Shown here one piece after another: positions 56,092-63,493 of a stretch of DNA of 64,000 nucleotides; within the stretch, counting starts at the first letter, position 1; each line of letters opens with the position of its first letter. The notes beneath the pieces are model-generated. The model was not told where the DNA came from. It ran no database searches and was given only the letters and a program-made list of their open reading frames with translations. Where the stretch lies: the NCBI RefSeq assembly GCF_020447315.1, contig NZ_JAJADQ010000005.1:186001-250000 (forward strand), read 5' to 3'. Made by a program: the position numbers and the translations under genes. The stretch is from Hymenobacter nitidus (lineage in GTDB: Bacteria > Bacteroidota > Bacteroidia > Cytophagales > Hymenobacteraceae).

Positions 56092-57126
56092 TTAGTACTC
56101 GCCTTCGTCGTCGGGCTGGTAGCTGCGGGGGGCAGCCACGGCTGCGGGCTGGGTGCCGATGGAATCCACCAGTGAGTACAGTCCCTGGCCCTCTTTGCGC
56201 TCCACGAGGTTGAAATACTGGAAGGCCAGGGCCAGATACAGGAATGGATACAGCGCCAGCATGGCCACCGAATTCAGGCAGGAAGTCACGATGGACAGCA
56301 GGTTGCTCAGCGCACTGGTGCTGCTCTGGTTGGTAAGCAGCATCGGGCTGCTAATTAAGGAGGTAATGCCAAAGACGACCAAGCCCAGCATCATGATGAG
56401 CAGAGCCATGACGAAAATTAAACCGAAGGTAGACCACCACTTGCCCCATACCAGCGAGAAGCAGCGGCTGATGGTAGCAAAAAAGCCGGTCCGTTCCCGA
56501 ATCTGTACTATGAAGAACAAGCTCAGCACTACCATGGCGTAGCCCATAGCCCCGTACACGACGAAAATCAGCAGGGCAATTATAACCGGGCTTTTCAGCA
56601 AGACGGCCCCTAGTAAGGCCGCTACTATGGCCATCACCAGCACCGCCAGCATCGTCAGGAGGCCCAGGCCGAAGAAGGAAAGTAGTGCCCCCAGGAAGCG
56701 CTGCCGCACTATGGCCCACACCTCAGCCACAGTCACGGGCTCTGCGGGGTCTTCTTTTTCCAGGCGCAGCACCACGTAGCTATACACCGTCAGAATCATG
56801 AGTGTGAACGAGCACAGCGCGGCCACAATAGTCACCCAGTACTCGGGGCCACTCAGCAAGTCAGACATCACCCGTAGGGCCTCCGCTTGGTTGCCCTGGC
56901 CCGGAGAAATGACCCTGCGCCAAGAAGTAAAGATGCCCCCCAGACGGGCCTGCAGCAGACCGCCCGCAATGCCCCGGATGAGCATCAGGGGCAGCACAAT
57001 GTAGAGCAGGCAGCGGCCCAGGGGCCGGAAGTGGGCACGTACGAAGTCGAACGAAGCCTCGATTTTGCGGCCAAAGTCCCGTTCGCGCAGAAAGTCGCTG
57101 GCGTGGGTGAAGGATAGGTGTTTCAT
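56092..57126 (-). CDS. Multi-helix membrane protein of the SpoIIM/RDD cluster
   Basis: 344 residues with six to seven hydrophobic segments (about 37-58, 88-115, 135-170, 175-205, 220-262, 280-305). The N terminus, FLRERDFGRKIEASFDFVRAHFRPL, is cytoplasmic and amphipathic. The architecture resembles the membrane part of glycerophosphodiester phosphodiesterase-like proteins. No catalytic residues are seen. Position between SpoIIM and DUF4129 genes suggests a shared membrane complex. Confidence 0.8.
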   Translation of the reverse strand: MKHLSFTHASDFLRERDFGRKIEASFDFVRAHFRPLGRCLLYIVLPLMLIRGIAGGLLQARLGGIFTSWRRVISPGQGNQAEALRVMSDLLSGPEYWVTIVAALCSFTLMILTVYSYVVLRLEKEDPAEPVTVAEVWAIVRQRFLGALLSFFGLGLLTMLAVLVMAIVAALLGAVLLKSPVIIALLIFVVYGAMGYAMVVLSLFFIVQIRERTGFFATISRCFSLVWGKWWSTFGLIFVMALLIMMLGLVVFGITSLISSPMLLTNQSSTSALSNLLSIVTSCLNSVAMLALYPFLYLALAFQYFNLVERKEGQGLYSLVDSIGTQPAAVAAPRSYQPDDEGEY

Positions 57127-57133
57127 AGCAGAA

Positions 57134-58105
57134 TTAGGAAGCGGCTGAAGCGACTGAATCAGTGCTCAGCCGGCGGTGCAGCTGAAAAGGGTAGAGGATA
57201 AAGTACCAGAGAATAAAACCCGCCGAGCTGCCGATGATCAGCAGGCTCAGGGCCAGCGGCATGCCGGTGTGGCGCGTCACGAAGCCTTCCAGAAAGCCAG
57301 CCGTGATAAAAATCGGGACCAGGCCCAGCACCAGCTGCATCCCGTCGCGGGCGGCGCGCCGGAATGATTCGCGCCGCGAGTAGGTATCCGGAAACAGAAT
57401 GCCCCGGCTCATGACCAGCCCCGCGCCCCCGGCCAGCACAATGGCCGAAATTTCCAGGGTGCCATGAATCCAGATGGTGAGTACCGAGGGCAGCAGCAGG
57501 CCTTTCTGGTAGAAGAAAGTCTGAAAAGCACCCAGCATCAGTCCGTTGCGAAATAGGATGGTGCCCGTGCCCAGGCCCGGCAGCAGTCCGCTGGCGAAGG
57601 CCAGCAGGGAGACTTTGATGTTGTTGAGCGTGATGTAGAGGAACATCACGCTCTCGTCCTGCCCCTTATACACGGCCATAGGGTCGCCGCGCTCAATATT
57701 TTCCAGGGTCTGATTCACGTAGGCGTCGCCGAGCACCACCCGCACGAAGGACTCATCGAAGGCCGCCGACAACACGCCGATGGCCGTGCTCAGCAGAAAA
57801 AAAACCAGCGCCAGCAGCAGGGGCCGGTGGTGTCGGGCCACCAGCAGGGGCAGCTCGCGGCGCCAGAAGCTGGCGAAGCGGCCCGGCTCCATACTTTTGT
57901 TTTTGTACAGGGCCTGGTGTAGCTTGCCTGTCAGGGCATTCAGGTAGGCCGTGGTCGACGAGTCCGGATAGAAGGTGCGGGCGTAGGACAAATCGTCGGT
58001 CAGCTCTACAAAGCGGGCGGCCAGCTCATCGGGGCCAGTGGCGGGCACGCTCTCGTAGTGCTGCCACTTGGCTTGATTCTGACGCAGAAAAACAACTTCG
58101 CGCAT
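57134..58105 (-). CDS. Stage II sporulation protein M (SpoIIM/DUF95) family protein
   Basis: 323 residues. A soluble N-terminal part (about 1-105) precedes five to six membrane helices with the family stretch FLYITLNNIKVSLLAFASGLLPGLGT (about 152-177) and IWIHGTLEISAIVLAGGAGL (about 211-230). SpoIIM is a sporulation gene in Firmicutes, but this non-sporulating lineage uses the family elsewhere. First gene of the minus-strand cluster, divergent from the RDD gene by 105 bases. Confidence 0.93.
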   Translation of the reverse strand: MREVVFLRQNQAKWQHYESVPATGPDELAARFVELTDDLSYARTFYPDSSTTAYLNALTGKLHQALYKNKSMEPGRFASFWRRELPLLVARHHRPLLLALVFFLLSTAIGVLSAAFDESFVRVVLGDAYVNQTLENIERGDPMAVYKGQDESVMFLYITLNNIKVSLLAFASGLLPGLGTGTILFRNGLMLGAFQTFFYQKGLLLPSVLTIWIHGTLEISAIVLAGGAGLVMSRGILFPDTYSRRESFRRAARDGMQLVLGLVPIFITAGFLEGFVTRHTGMPLALSLLIIGSSAGFILWYFILYPFQLHRRLSTDSVASAAS

Positions 58106-58148
58106 GCGGCGCCAACCTCAGAAAACAACTGCTAATAGTGGCAGCTGC

Positions 58149-58156
58149 CAAATATA
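58149..58156 (-). promoter_or_regulatory. Bacteroidota -7 promoter box for the SpoIIM cluster
   Basis: TATATTTG on the minus strand, 44 bases before the SpoIIM-family ATG. A -33 match is not evident. Confidence 0.5.
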
Positions 58157-58210
58157 AGCAAATAGGTCACGCGGCCCGGGCGTTTTTTAAGTTTCAAAAG
58201 CAAGAGCAGT

Positions 58211-58930
58211 ATGAGTACGATTCGGGTGCAAACAGCGCAAAACGTGGCGCTGGAATACGAGGTAGCCAGCATCGGCGACCGAATCCTGGCCCAGCTGCTC
58301 GACTGGCTGCTGCTGCTGGTGCTGTCGTCGGTGGTAACGTACCTGGTCGAGAAGCTGACCAGTGACTCGGATGCCCGCCGTATCGTGCTGCTGACCTTCG
58401 TGGGGCTGCCCATCCTGCTCTACCACCCGCTCTGCGAAATCTTCTTTAACGGGCAGAGCCTGGGCAAGCTCACGCGCCGCATCAGAGTGACGCGCCGCGA
58501 CGGTACCCGGCCCCAGATCGGCGACTACCTGCTGCGCTGGCTGCTGGGGCTGCTCGAAATTTCGCTCACCTTCGGCAGCGTAGCCACGGTAGCGGTGCTG
58601 CTCAACGGGCAGGGCCAGCGCCTGGGCGACATGGCCGCCAACACGGTAGTGGTAAGTCTGCGGCCTCCGGAAGACGGCCTGCCCGCCGAAGCCCAGCTGC
58701 TGGATGGCTACGTGGTGGTTTTTCCGCAAATCAGCGTCCTGACTGACCAGGACGTGGATCTGATCCGCCGGCTGCTGCACCAAAGCCTGAAGCGCAGCGA
58801 CTATCTGCTGCTCAACGAGGTAGCCAACAAGGTGAAGCGCCTTGCCAGCATCGACACCGACCTTCCCGACGAGGCTTTCCTGCGCACCGTGCTGCGCGAC
58901 CATGCCCACCTGAACGGCGCCATCGGGTAA
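58211..58930 (+). CDS. RDD family membrane protein
   Basis: 239 residues. Typical RDD domain (about 5-150): YEVASIGDRILAQLLDWLLLL near the N terminus (R-D motif) and YHPLCEIFFNGQSLGKLTRRIRVTRRDG, a family hallmark. About three to four helices and a soluble C-terminal region (about 160-239). Divergently transcribed from SpoIIM and likely part of the same functional module. Confidence 0.93.
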   Translation: MSTIRVQTAQNVALEYEVASIGDRILAQLLDWLLLLVLSSVVTYLVEKLTSDSDARRIVLLTFVGLPILLYHPLCEIFFNGQSLGKLTRRIRVTRRDGTRPQIGDYLLRWLLGLLEISLTFGSVATVAVLLNGQGQRLGDMAANTVVVSLRPPEDGLPAEAQLLDGYVVVFPQISVLTDQDVDLIRRLLHQSLKRSDYLLLNEVANKVKRLASIDTDLPDEAFLRTVLRDHAHLNGAIG

Positions 58931-58979
58931 GCACCTCAAGCACCGCGGCACGACGCATTGGCAACCATAGACAACACAA

Positions 58980-59012
58980 AAAAGGCCCCTAACCGATGGT
59001 TAGGGGCCTTTT
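58980..59012. terminator. Bidirectional terminator between RDD and DUF4394 genes
   Basis: A 15-base perfect stem (AAAAGGCCCCTAACC and its complement) around a GAT loop, with A and T runs on both sides, between convergent genes. Confidence 0.9.
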
Positions 59013-59047
59013 AGCGAAGCAGTAGATTCGTCTACCGCTGTACAAGC

Positions 59048-61075
59048 TTACTTGAGCAGTACGCCCCGCAGGGTGCCGGCCGACTCACCGTCGAGCAGCA
59101 GGGTGAAGAAATACATGCCCTGGCCGGCTTTGCTATTCCAGCTCAGCGTCTGCGGGCCCGAAGCCAGCGTGCCGGCGTTAATCGTTTCTACCTGACGGCC
59201 CAGGGCGTCGGTTACGACCAGCGTAACCTGCGCCGCGCGGGGCATGGTGAAGGCCAAACGGGCCTGGTCAACGACCGGGTTGGGGTACAGGCTCAGGCCG
59301 GCTACCAGCTCCTCGCGGCCCCGAACCGGCAAGGCTACGCCCGTAGCAGCGGCCACGGCAATGTCGCGCACGGTGATGCCGTTGCCGATGGCGCCCACCG
59401 CCGTAGCGGCGCCCGAGGTCAGGTTCACAGTGTAGAGGCTGCTGTTGGCCGAAGTGCCGGTAGTGGCTACCAGGTAGGCCGTGTTGACGCCCACGCCGGT
59501 GCTATAGATGTCTAGGTCCACGTTGGCCGGGGCCGTGTTGGCCGTGATACCCGAGCTGCCAATGGTGGTGAGCTGCCCGTCGGCGGGCGGGTTGGCCGTG
59601 CTTTGGGTGTTGAGCACGTTCAGCACTTCGTCGTAGTTGAACAAGGTGGTGCCGGTGGTGGAGCTGGCGCCCGTGAAGCTGTTGGTGTAGGCCACGGCCC
59701 CGATGGAAGGCGTGTTGGTACCGGTGGCGTAGGTCAGCTGGCCGTCGGTGGCGGCCAGCGTGCCGGTCACGGGGTTCAGGCGGTAGTTGGTGCGGTTGGC
59801 ACCCACCACCCGGATGCGGTCCACGGTGGGATTAAAGTCGAAGCTGACGCTGCCGGAGCCCAGGGCCAGGGCGATGGGCGCGCTGGTCTGGGTGGCCAGA
59901 CCCGTGGTAGCATTCAGGGTGTAGAGCTGCGCGGTTTGGGTGGTAGCGTTGTAACCCAGAGCATACAGCGCGTTGTTCAGGGGCCGCACATCTAGGCCTA
60001 CCAGCGTCTGGGCCGCGTCGAAGCCGGTGATGCCGACGGCAGTGCGAATCAGGCCGGGCTGAGCCGTATCGAAGGTAATCAGGTTGGTGCCCGCCAGAGC
60101 GTAGGCCAGTTGACCCGTAATGGCCGGCAGCGTAGTGGGCCGGTCAATGGCAAAGGCGAAGTCGGTGAGGCTGGTCGTTGCGTTGATTCTAATACTGCCG
60201 ATACGTGTGGCGGCACCGGTGGCTAAATTCAGCGTGAACATCCGGGTTTCAAAATTAGCAACATCCGGGTCCGTGACGCTGAGATAGGTCGTATTGCTTG
60301 CCGTGGCAGGGTTAAAATAGATATCAACGTCGTTGGGTAAGCTTGCCAAGGTACCGGCATTTATACCCGTTATCGGCGCCACTGTATTCAGTGTGCCGTT
60401 GTTGGGGGGAGACTGGGTAACCAGACGGTTGTTCTGCTCATCAATGTTATACAGCGTGGTGCCGCTGGCCCCTATATAGCTATTCGTGTAGGCCGAAGTC
60501 CCGACAACGGGCGTCTGGCTGGCGTTAGGGTCAGTGGTAGCATAAGCCAAGGGGCCATCGGTAGCCGCCAAAGCGCCATTGTTTGGGTTCAGGCGCAGGT
60601 TGGCGCCATTGCCGGCCGTCACCCGAATCCGGTCTACGGTGGGGTTGAAGTCAAAGCCGATGCGGAAACCGATGGTACCCAAATTCAGCGTTTGGGCCGC
60701 GCCCACGGCGGTAGCTACGGCTGTTAGCCGGTTAATCGTATAGAGTTGAGTTTGCTGATTGACAGTGTTATAGCCCAAAGCAAACAACTCGCCTGTAGCG
60801 GGGCGTACGTCCAGGCCCACCAGAACCTGGCCGCTGGTTACTCCCGTTATAGCCACTTGCGTCAGGACCGGAGTCGAGGCAGCAGTATTGAGGCTAGTGC
60901 TAGTAAAGGATACCAAAGAGGCGTTTGCGCTGGGGCTTTGGGCACCCAGAGGATAAGCCGAGGCCAGACCATACACGGTTTGGGCCTGAGCAGCCGTGGC
61001 GGAAAAGGCCAGCGCGGACAGTCCTAGTAAGGTTTTGCGTACGAAAGAACGCCCGGAAGTAGAGGTTGAGGTCAT
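59048..61075 (-). CDS. Secreted tandem DUF4394 protein with T9SS sorting domain
   Basis: 675 residues. Signal peptide (about 1-31, ending ATAAQAQ). Two homologous DUF4394 repeats follow, at about 32-315 and 325-585. Each has a VGLDVRP...LYALGYN segment, FDFNPTVDRIRV and RLNPxxGxLAATDG. The C-terminal ~85 residues form a type A T9SS sorting domain: LSLYPNPVVDQARLAFTMP, then VTDALGRQVET and a final LRGVLLK. Exported to the surface or medium through the type IX system. Ligand or enzymatic function unknown. Repeated domains suggest a tandem duplication. Confidence 0.92.
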   Translation of the reverse strand: MTSTSTSGRSFVRKTLLGLSALAFSATAAQAQTVYGLASAYPLGAQSPSANASLVSFTSTSLNTAASTPVLTQVAITGVTSGQVLVGLDVRPATGELFALGYNTVNQQTQLYTINRLTAVATAVGAAQTLNLGTIGFRIGFDFNPTVDRIRVTAGNGANLRLNPNNGALAATDGPLAYATTDPNASQTPVVGTSAYTNSYIGASGTTLYNIDEQNNRLVTQSPPNNGTLNTVAPITGINAGTLASLPNDVDIYFNPATASNTTYLSVTDPDVANFETRMFTLNLATGAATRIGSIRINATTSLTDFAFAIDRPTTLPAITGQLAYALAGTNLITFDTAQPGLIRTAVGITGFDAAQTLVGLDVRPLNNALYALGYNATTQTAQLYTLNATTGLATQTSAPIALALGSGSVSFDFNPTVDRIRVVGANRTNYRLNPVTGTLAATDGQLTYATGTNTPSIGAVAYTNSFTGASSTTGTTLFNYDEVLNVLNTQSTANPPADGQLTTIGSSGITANTAPANVDLDIYSTGVGVNTAYLVATTGTSANSSLYTVNLTSGAATAVGAIGNGITVRDIAVAAATGVALPVRGREELVAGLSLYPNPVVDQARLAFTMPRAAQVTLVVTDALGRQVETINAGTLASGPQTLSWNSKAGQGMYFFTLLLDGESAGTLRGVLLK

Positions 61076-61259
61076 GATAGAGAAAAAATAACGGGGGTGA
61101 ATGAGCTGGTTACACCTGTGACCAGCAATTCCCTTACGGGGTTGTACGGAACTATGGATTTATATTAATAGACTTTTAATCAACTGAAGCCTAGTTAATT
61201 GAGGGCGGGTACAGCCCGGGGAGGCCAGTAAACGAATGCTACTCAGTGCCCTACAAACA

Positions 61260-61290
61260 AAAAAGGCAGCCTGCAATAGGCTGCCTTTTT
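61260..61290 (-). terminator. Terminator of the SDR gene
   Basis: Stem AAAAAGGCAGCC / GGCTGCCTTTTT with a 7-base loop, 28 bases past the stop of the minus-strand SDR gene. Confidence 0.85.
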
Positions 61291-61317
61291 GGGATGAAAT
61301 GATGCGTCCGGCGTAGC

Positions 61318-62049
61318 CTACCAGGCCACGGGCTTGCCCTGCCAGGTCACGAAGCTGCCGTTTTCCTCGGCGTGGAGCTGGTCGGTGAGGCGGATGATGC
61401 CCCGGGCCGAGTCGGCGGCGGGCAGGGCCGCACCGGTGCCGCCCATGTCGGTCCGGATCCAGCCCGGATCAACCATAATGGAGATGATGCCGTGGTGGCC
61501 GGCCTCGGCGGCCAGGGTGCGCATGTACATGTTCATGGCCGCTTTGCTGGCGCTGTAGTGGTAGTGGCTGCCCGAGGCTTTGAGCTCCAGCGAGCCTAGG
61601 CCCGACGACAAACTCACCACCCGGCTCTTGTGGCCGGCCTTAAGCAGGGGCAGAAACTGCTGGGTCACGAGCAGTGGGCCCACGGCATTAGTGCCGATGA
61701 CCTGCATGGCATCCTCGTAGCGCAGCTGGCCCAGCTTCTGGCTTTCCTGGTTGTCGTCGATGCCCGAGCCGGGGTGGCCGGGCAGGATACCGGCGTTGTT
61801 AATCAGGATATCGAGGTGGTCGGTGGCGGCGGCTACCTGCTCGTAAGCCGCGGCCAGGGAGGCGGCGCTGGTTACGTCCAGGGGCAGCACCACGAGCTGG
61901 CCGCCGCGCTGCTGGGCCAGGATCTGCAGGTCGGTGGCGCCTTCGGGCTGGCGCGTGGCCGCAAATACATGGTCGCCGCGCTCCAGGTACTGGCGGGTAA
62001 GTTCGAGGCCCAGGCCGCGGTTAGCGCCGGTAATAAGAACAGATTTCAT
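61318..62049 (-). CDS. SDR family NAD(P)-dependent oxidoreductase
   Basis: 243 residues from ATG 62049 (MKSVLITGANRGLG); the open frame extends upstream but through promoter and terminator sequence. Rossmann glycine motif TGANRGLG (about 7-14), NNAG (about 85-88), catalytic YSASK (about 159-163). The opening GANRGLGLELTRQYLERGD resembles the C-factor/carbonyl reductase type of short-chain dehydrogenases. Substrate unknown. Single gene. Confidence 0.92.
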   Translation of the reverse strand: MKSVLITGANRGLGLELTRQYLERGDHVFAATRQPEGATDLQILAQQRGGQLVVLPLDVTSAASLAAAYEQVAAATDHLDILINNAGILPGHPGSGIDDNQESQKLGQLRYEDAMQVIGTNAVGPLLVTQQFLPLLKAGHKSRVVSLSSGLGSLELKASGSHYHYSASKAAMNMYMRTLAAEAGHHGIISIMVDPGWIRTDMGGTGAALPAADSARGIIRLTDQLHAEENGSFVTWQGKPVAW

Positions 62050-62088
62050 GGGTGGTTGGCTTAGGTGTAGACAAAGGCAGAGCCGGCC

Positions 62089-62134
62089 AGAAAAGCCGGT
62101 TTGCCCCGGAAGTTTACTCAAATAAAAGCCGGTT
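62089..62134. repeat. Two direct AAAGCCGGTTT repeats upstream of SDR gene
   Basis: AAAAGCCGGTTT occurs twice, about 33 bases apart, 40-85 bases upstream of the SDR ATG. The following terminator arm starts with the same AAAAGCCGGT. They could be operator half-sites or only terminator-like debris. Confidence 0.3.
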
Positions 62135-62160
62135 TTTGAGCGGTTGAACCACGTCGGCGC

Positions 62161-62198
62161 AAAAAAGCCGGTCGGGAACGTTCCCGACCGGCTTTTTT
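62161..62198. terminator. Perfect palindromic terminator
   Basis: A 38-base perfect palindrome (19-base arms AAAAAAGCCGGTCGGGAAC and complement) with T-runs at both ends. It terminates whatever remains of the minus-strand HTH pseudogene upstream. Confidence 0.85.
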
Positions 62199-62200
62199 GT

Positions 62201-62540
62201 GAAGTAAACGACACAGCCCCGGATGCCAGGGGCCAGGCTTGGCCGGCAGCGCGTCGTGGCGCGACTGCACGGCGGCAATAGCCCCGCTGAGCCAGGCCAC
62301 CTGGGCATCGACCTGGCCGGAGTCGACGGCGGCCAGGAAGGCGGCCGCGGCCGCGCTATCGGCACTCCGATTTTGCAGTCGAGCTTTCTGGTAGGTGGCT
62401 GTCAGTAGCTGGTCGTCGTAGCGGCGGCGGTCGGCCATGGTCAGATTGGGGCAGGCTAGGCTGCTAGTTCGGCTTGGGTGAGTTGAAAGAACTCCCGTAC
62501 CACGGCTACCACGGAGTCTGCTAAATGGGGCGGAGACTTC
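62201..62540 (-). pseudogene. Frameshifted HTH (XRE-like) regulator remnant
   Basis: Minus strand, from about 62540. One frame reads DSVVAVVREFFQLTQAELAA and then hits TAG. A +1 shift continues as ACPNLTMADRRRYDDQLLTA, followed by a helical stretch with a basic tail. LTQAELAA...NLTMAD fits the helix-turn-helix of XRE-type proteins, with the frame break inside the turn. The downstream frame (MADRRRYDDQ onward from 62438) could be translated alone, but it runs into the palindrome at 62161-62198, so decay is more likely. Confidence 0.5.
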
Positions 62541-62632
62541 AGGGCTGTTTACTTGTATAATTCGTGTTTGTGAAAAGTAGACAGAGCCGGCAAGCCATTG
62601 GCCTGCTCAGCGGCTCCTGCCCAGGAAGGCCA

Positions 62633-62658
62633 CGCAGGGGTGGAGACCCACCCTTGCG
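62633..62658. repeat. Small hairpin in gene-poor stretch
   Basis: Arms CGCAGGGGTGG and CCACCCTTGCG with one mismatch and a 4-base loop, in a 206-base stretch (62541-62746) without a convincing gene. No T-run. No other feature seen in this gap. Confidence 0.35.
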
Positions 62659-62746
62659 ACTGGTCGTTGAATGGGAAACGGGGAGGGCACTGTAAGCAGA
62701 GCACTGTATCTTAACGACCGTTTGGCTGAACTAGGCTCCTTTTCTG

Positions 62747-63163
62747 CTAGTCTGACCGTTTTCGAATCAGGGTATAATATTCCTTATAAAAGCCATAATT
62801 TTTAATAGAATCTTCTTTGGAGTAGAAGTACAAGGTGTCGGCATTAAGGCGGTAAGCGTCTTGGTGAGAGCCTTGCTTACTTGGAACTCTGGCCGCGTAC
62901 TTATTGCCAAGTATTGTGACTAGAACACCCTTCTTACGCCACCGTGCATGGGTACGTAAAACCAAAAGATGACCTGCCCTGCGCCAGGTGCCTGTTTGTT
63001 TAGTTGCTTTGCGCGAGAAGTGAAACCAGCTCAACTTGGTAAAAGTCGAGTCTTTGTATAAATGTAGGGATACAGAGGAATAGCGGGGCCTTCCACCCTC
63101 ATAGGTTTCGACAGGCTGTTTCCTTAACAGCAAGACCAGCATCAACAAGATCAATAACTTCAT
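62747..63163 (-). CDS. Hypothetical exported protein, low GC
   Basis: 138 residues from ATG 63163 (MKLLILLMLVLLLRKQP): a short signal or anchor, then a mostly beta, very basic protein with KLSWFHFSRK, GTWRRAGHLLVL and a C-terminal KEYYTLIRKR. I do not recognise the family. Codon use and GC are visibly lower than in the rest of the window. This suggests an acquired gene. Confidence 0.6.
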   Translation of the reverse strand: MKLLILLMLVLLLRKQPVETYEGGRPRYSSVSLHLYKDSTFTKLSWFHFSRKATKQTGTWRRAGHLLVLRTHARWRKKGVLVTILGNKYAARVPSKQGSHQDAYRLNADTLYFYSKEDSIKNYGFYKEYYTLIRKRSD

Positions 63164-63489
63164 AGGCGGTAATGTAGATACCAGCAATGAGATGTTACCC
63201 ATGCTCTCATAAGCTCCTATACTTCCCCCAGTTAGGACTTAAGTTGTCCTATGCGCAGTTCCTACTTCTTAGGCAGCAAACCCTCTTTTTGCCAGAACCA
63301 CCGTTTTGCTGAACTCCTAGTCATGTCACTGTGGCCTCATTGCGCGTTAACGGGTGTACCTTCCGTTCACAAGCCCCGCCTCATGCTACTGATCCGACCA
63401 CTCGCCTGCTAGTTGCTTTTGGGCGTGGGGACGTTCGTGGGCGCGGGGTGTCAGCAAAGCGGCCTCCCCAACAAATTCGTAGGAAAAAA
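63164..63489. other. Gene-poor region with a small inverted repeat
   Basis: Mostly non-coding. TAGGAC and GTCCTA (around 63233-63251) form a 6-base inverted repeat separated by 7 bases. The 3' part holds a lipoprotein-like stub described separately. No clear promoter element. Confidence 0.4.
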
Positions 63490-63493
63490 ATGA
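63383..63493 (+). pseudogene. Lipoprotein-signal-like stub with amber codon
   Basis: Frame from ATG 63383 reads MLLIRPLAC, then TAG at 63410-63412, then LLLGVGTFVGAGCQQSGLPN and on to TGA at 63491-63493. The part after the stop has the form of a lipoprotein signal with lipobox GAGC. The final TGA overlaps the next gene's ATG by 3 bases (ATGA). It could be a decayed lipoprotein gene, or a chance frame. Confidence 0.35.

Noticed and set aside
62118..62438. 106-residue hypothetical gene as an intact CDS
   Set aside because: It runs through a perfect terminator palindrome and begins in the middle of an HTH domain, so it is better explained as part of a pseudogene.
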